A program made the translations under genes and the position numbers. The notes under the pieces were generated by a model. The model was given only the letters and a program-made list of their open reading frames with translations, was not told the DNA's origin and did not search any database. Below, piece after piece: positions 5,118-6,365 of a stretch of DNA of 6,365 nucleotides (position 1 is the first letter of the stretch; every line of letters begins with the position of its first letter). Origin of the DNA: Bacillota bacterium (lineage in GTDB: Bacteria > Bacillota > Bacilli > Lactobacillales > Enterococcaceae); contig JAEWFE010000111.1 in the NCBI GenBank assembly GCA_023389005.1, forward strand, positions 1 to 6,365. Direction: 5' to 3'.

Positions 5118-6365
5118 ATGAAAAAATTATTTAGTTTTGAGTTTTGGCAAAAATTTGGTAAGGCCTTGATGGTGGTCGTTGCCGTAATGCCAGCTGCAGG
5201 TTTAATGATTAGTATCGGGAAAACCATTCCTTTAATTAATCCAAATGTAGCCGCTTTAGTCACAACAGGTGGTGTCATTGAAAATATCGGTTGGGCCATT
5301 ATTGGTAACCTACATCTATTATTTGCCTTGGCGATTGGTGGTAGCTGGGCGAAAGAAAGAGCTGGCGGTGCATTTGCGGCTGGGATTTCTTTTGTCTTGA
5401 TTAACCGGATTACTGGTTCGATTTTTGGCGTGACAAATGCGATGTTAGCAGATCCTAAAGCCTATACACATACGCTATTCGGTACAAAAATCATGGTTAA
5501 AGGTTTCTTTACCAGCGTATTAGAAGCACCTGCCTTAAACATGGGGGTATTCGTAGGGATTATTGCCGGATTTGTCGGAGCGATGGCCTATAATAAATAC
5601 TATAATTATCGTAAATTACCAGATGCTTTATCTTTCTTTAATGGTAAACGCTTTGTCCCATTTGTCGTGATTTTATGGTCAACGATTTGTGCGATTGTTT
5701 TAAGTTTTGTTTGGCCAGTCATCCAAGCAGGAATTAACAATTTTGGTCTATGGATTGCTCAGTCACAAGATACAGCACCCGTTTTAGCGCCATTTTTATA
5801 CGGTACTTTAGAACGTCTATTACTCCCATTTGGTTTGCATCATATGTTGACGATTCCAATCAACTATACTGCTTTAGGTGGGACTTACGAAATTTTATCT
5901 GGCGCACAAGCAGGCACAAAGGTATTCGGGCAAGATCCACTTTGGTTAGCATGGGCGACTGATTTGGTGAACTTAAAAGGTGCTGGCGATATGAGTCAAT
6001 ATCAATATGTGTTAACCCATTGGACACCAGCTCGTTTCAAAGTAGGTCAAATGATTGGTTCTACAGGTATTTTGATGGGGATGACTTTAGCAATGTATCG
6101 TAATGTAGATGCAGACAAACGTCATCTATACAAATCAATGTTTGTATCTGCCGCTCTTGCAGTATTTTTAACAGGGGTAACTGAACCAATTGAATTTATG
6201 TTTATGTTTGCGGCTGTCCCATTATATGTGGTTTATGCCTTTATCCAAGGGGCTGCCTTTGCAAGTGCTGACTTGATTTCGCTACGTGTACACTCATTTG
6301 GGAATATTGAATTACTCACTCGTACACCATTAGCCATCAAAGCAGGTCTAGGCGGCGATTTAATT
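5118..6365 (+). CDS. malT: PTS glucose/maltose-family IIC permease, probably maltose transporter MalT (3' end outside window)
   Basis: This is the membrane IIC domain that brings a sugar through the membrane while the PTS phosphorylates it. 416 codons are visible and there is no stop. The N-terminus (MKKLFSFEFWQKFGKALMVV) and the hydrophobic segments, including LHLLFALAIGGSWAKERAGG (65-84), are typical of the glucose superfamily. Sugar-site residues appear as ER at 232-233 in GTLERLLLPFGLHHML, H241-H242, and E356 in TEPIEFMF (355-362). These line up, with an offset of about one residue, with the Arg, His and Glu sugar-site residues I recall from Bacillus cereus MalT. IIB and possibly IIA domains would lie beyond the edge. 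The ATG has AGAGAGG 7 nt upstream. The maltose assignment rests on overall resemblance to enterococcal MalT and on MalR-like operators; a glucose transporter is the main alternative. In E. faecalis, malT is divergent from malP; here the gene to its left is an unrelated small membrane gene. Confidence 0.85.
   Translation, partial: MKKLFSFEFWQKFGKALMVVVAVMPAAGLMISIGKTIPLINPNVAALVTTGGVIENIGWAIIGNLHLLFALAIGGSWAKERAGGAFAAGISFVLINRITGSIFGVTNAMLADPKAYTHTLFGTKIMVKGFFTSVLEAPALNMGVFVGIIAGFVGAMAYNKYYNYRKLPDALSFFNGKRFVPFVVILWSTICAIVLSFVWPVIQAGINNFGLWIAQSQDTAPVLAPFLYGTLERLLLPFGLHHMLTIPINYTALGGTYEILSGAQAGTKVFGQDPLWLAWATDLVNLKGAGDMSQYQYVLTHWTPARFKVGQMIGSTGILMGMTLAMYRNVDADKRHLYKSMFVSAALAVFLTGVTEPIEFMFMFAAVPLYVVYAFIQGAAFASADLISLRVHSFGNIELLTRTPLAIKAGLGGDLI

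Noticed and set aside
5036..5299. 87-codon minus-strand frame over the permease promoter and 5' end
   Set aside because: It is antisense to the IIC N-terminus and runs through the promoter and operator.
5750..5962. 70-codon plus frame inside the permease
   Set aside because: It lies out of frame within conserved IIC coding sequence and has no ribosome binding site.

Overview
The window looks like chromosomal DNA of a low-GC Gram-positive coccus, most likely Enterococcus or a close relative. The reasons are AT-rich coding with strong GGAGG-type ribosome binding sites, an LPXTG sortase-anchored surface protein, the gdpP-rplI-dnaB gene order seen across Lactobacillales, and a MalT-like sugar PTS permease. 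The genus is inferred from remembered protein similarity; no search was run.

Left part (1-856). The 3' end of a cell-wall-anchored surface protein has a 12-residue repeat tract, an LPKTG motif, a membrane segment and a basic tail, and ends in a Rho-independent terminator. About 170 bp follow without a clear gene. They hold a candidate promoter and a perfect 9-bp inverted repeat just before the next start codon.

Middle (857-4320). gdpP, rplI and dnaB lie in the same direction. gdpP (c-di-AMP phosphodiesterase) is only 483 codons long. It lacks the N-terminal membrane segments and PAS domain of ordinary GdpP and begins at the first strand of the degenerate GGDEF domain, while its DHH/DHHA1 catalytic motifs look intact. 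rplI (ribosomal protein L9) follows after 12 bp and is probably cotranscribed. A terminator-like hairpin and a separate extended -10 promoter precede dnaB, the replicative helicase. A bidirectional terminator closes dnaB and also serves the convergent gene to its right.

Right part (4370-6365). A 109-residue predicted membrane protein of unknown function lies on the minus strand with its own promoter. After a gene-free stretch comes a strong promoter with two identical 14-bp LacI-family operator-like sites, one upstream and one just after the predicted transcription start. It drives a glucose/maltose-family PTS IIC permease, probably malT, which runs off the window after 416 codons.

Functionally these are neighbours rather than one pathway: housekeeping translation and replication genes, a second-messenger hydrolase, and flanking accessory genes (surface protein, small membrane protein, sugar uptake). 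I see no CRISPR array, tRNA, rRNA, transposase or phage gene. The most notable point is the soluble, domain-truncated GdpP joined to a surface-protein gene.
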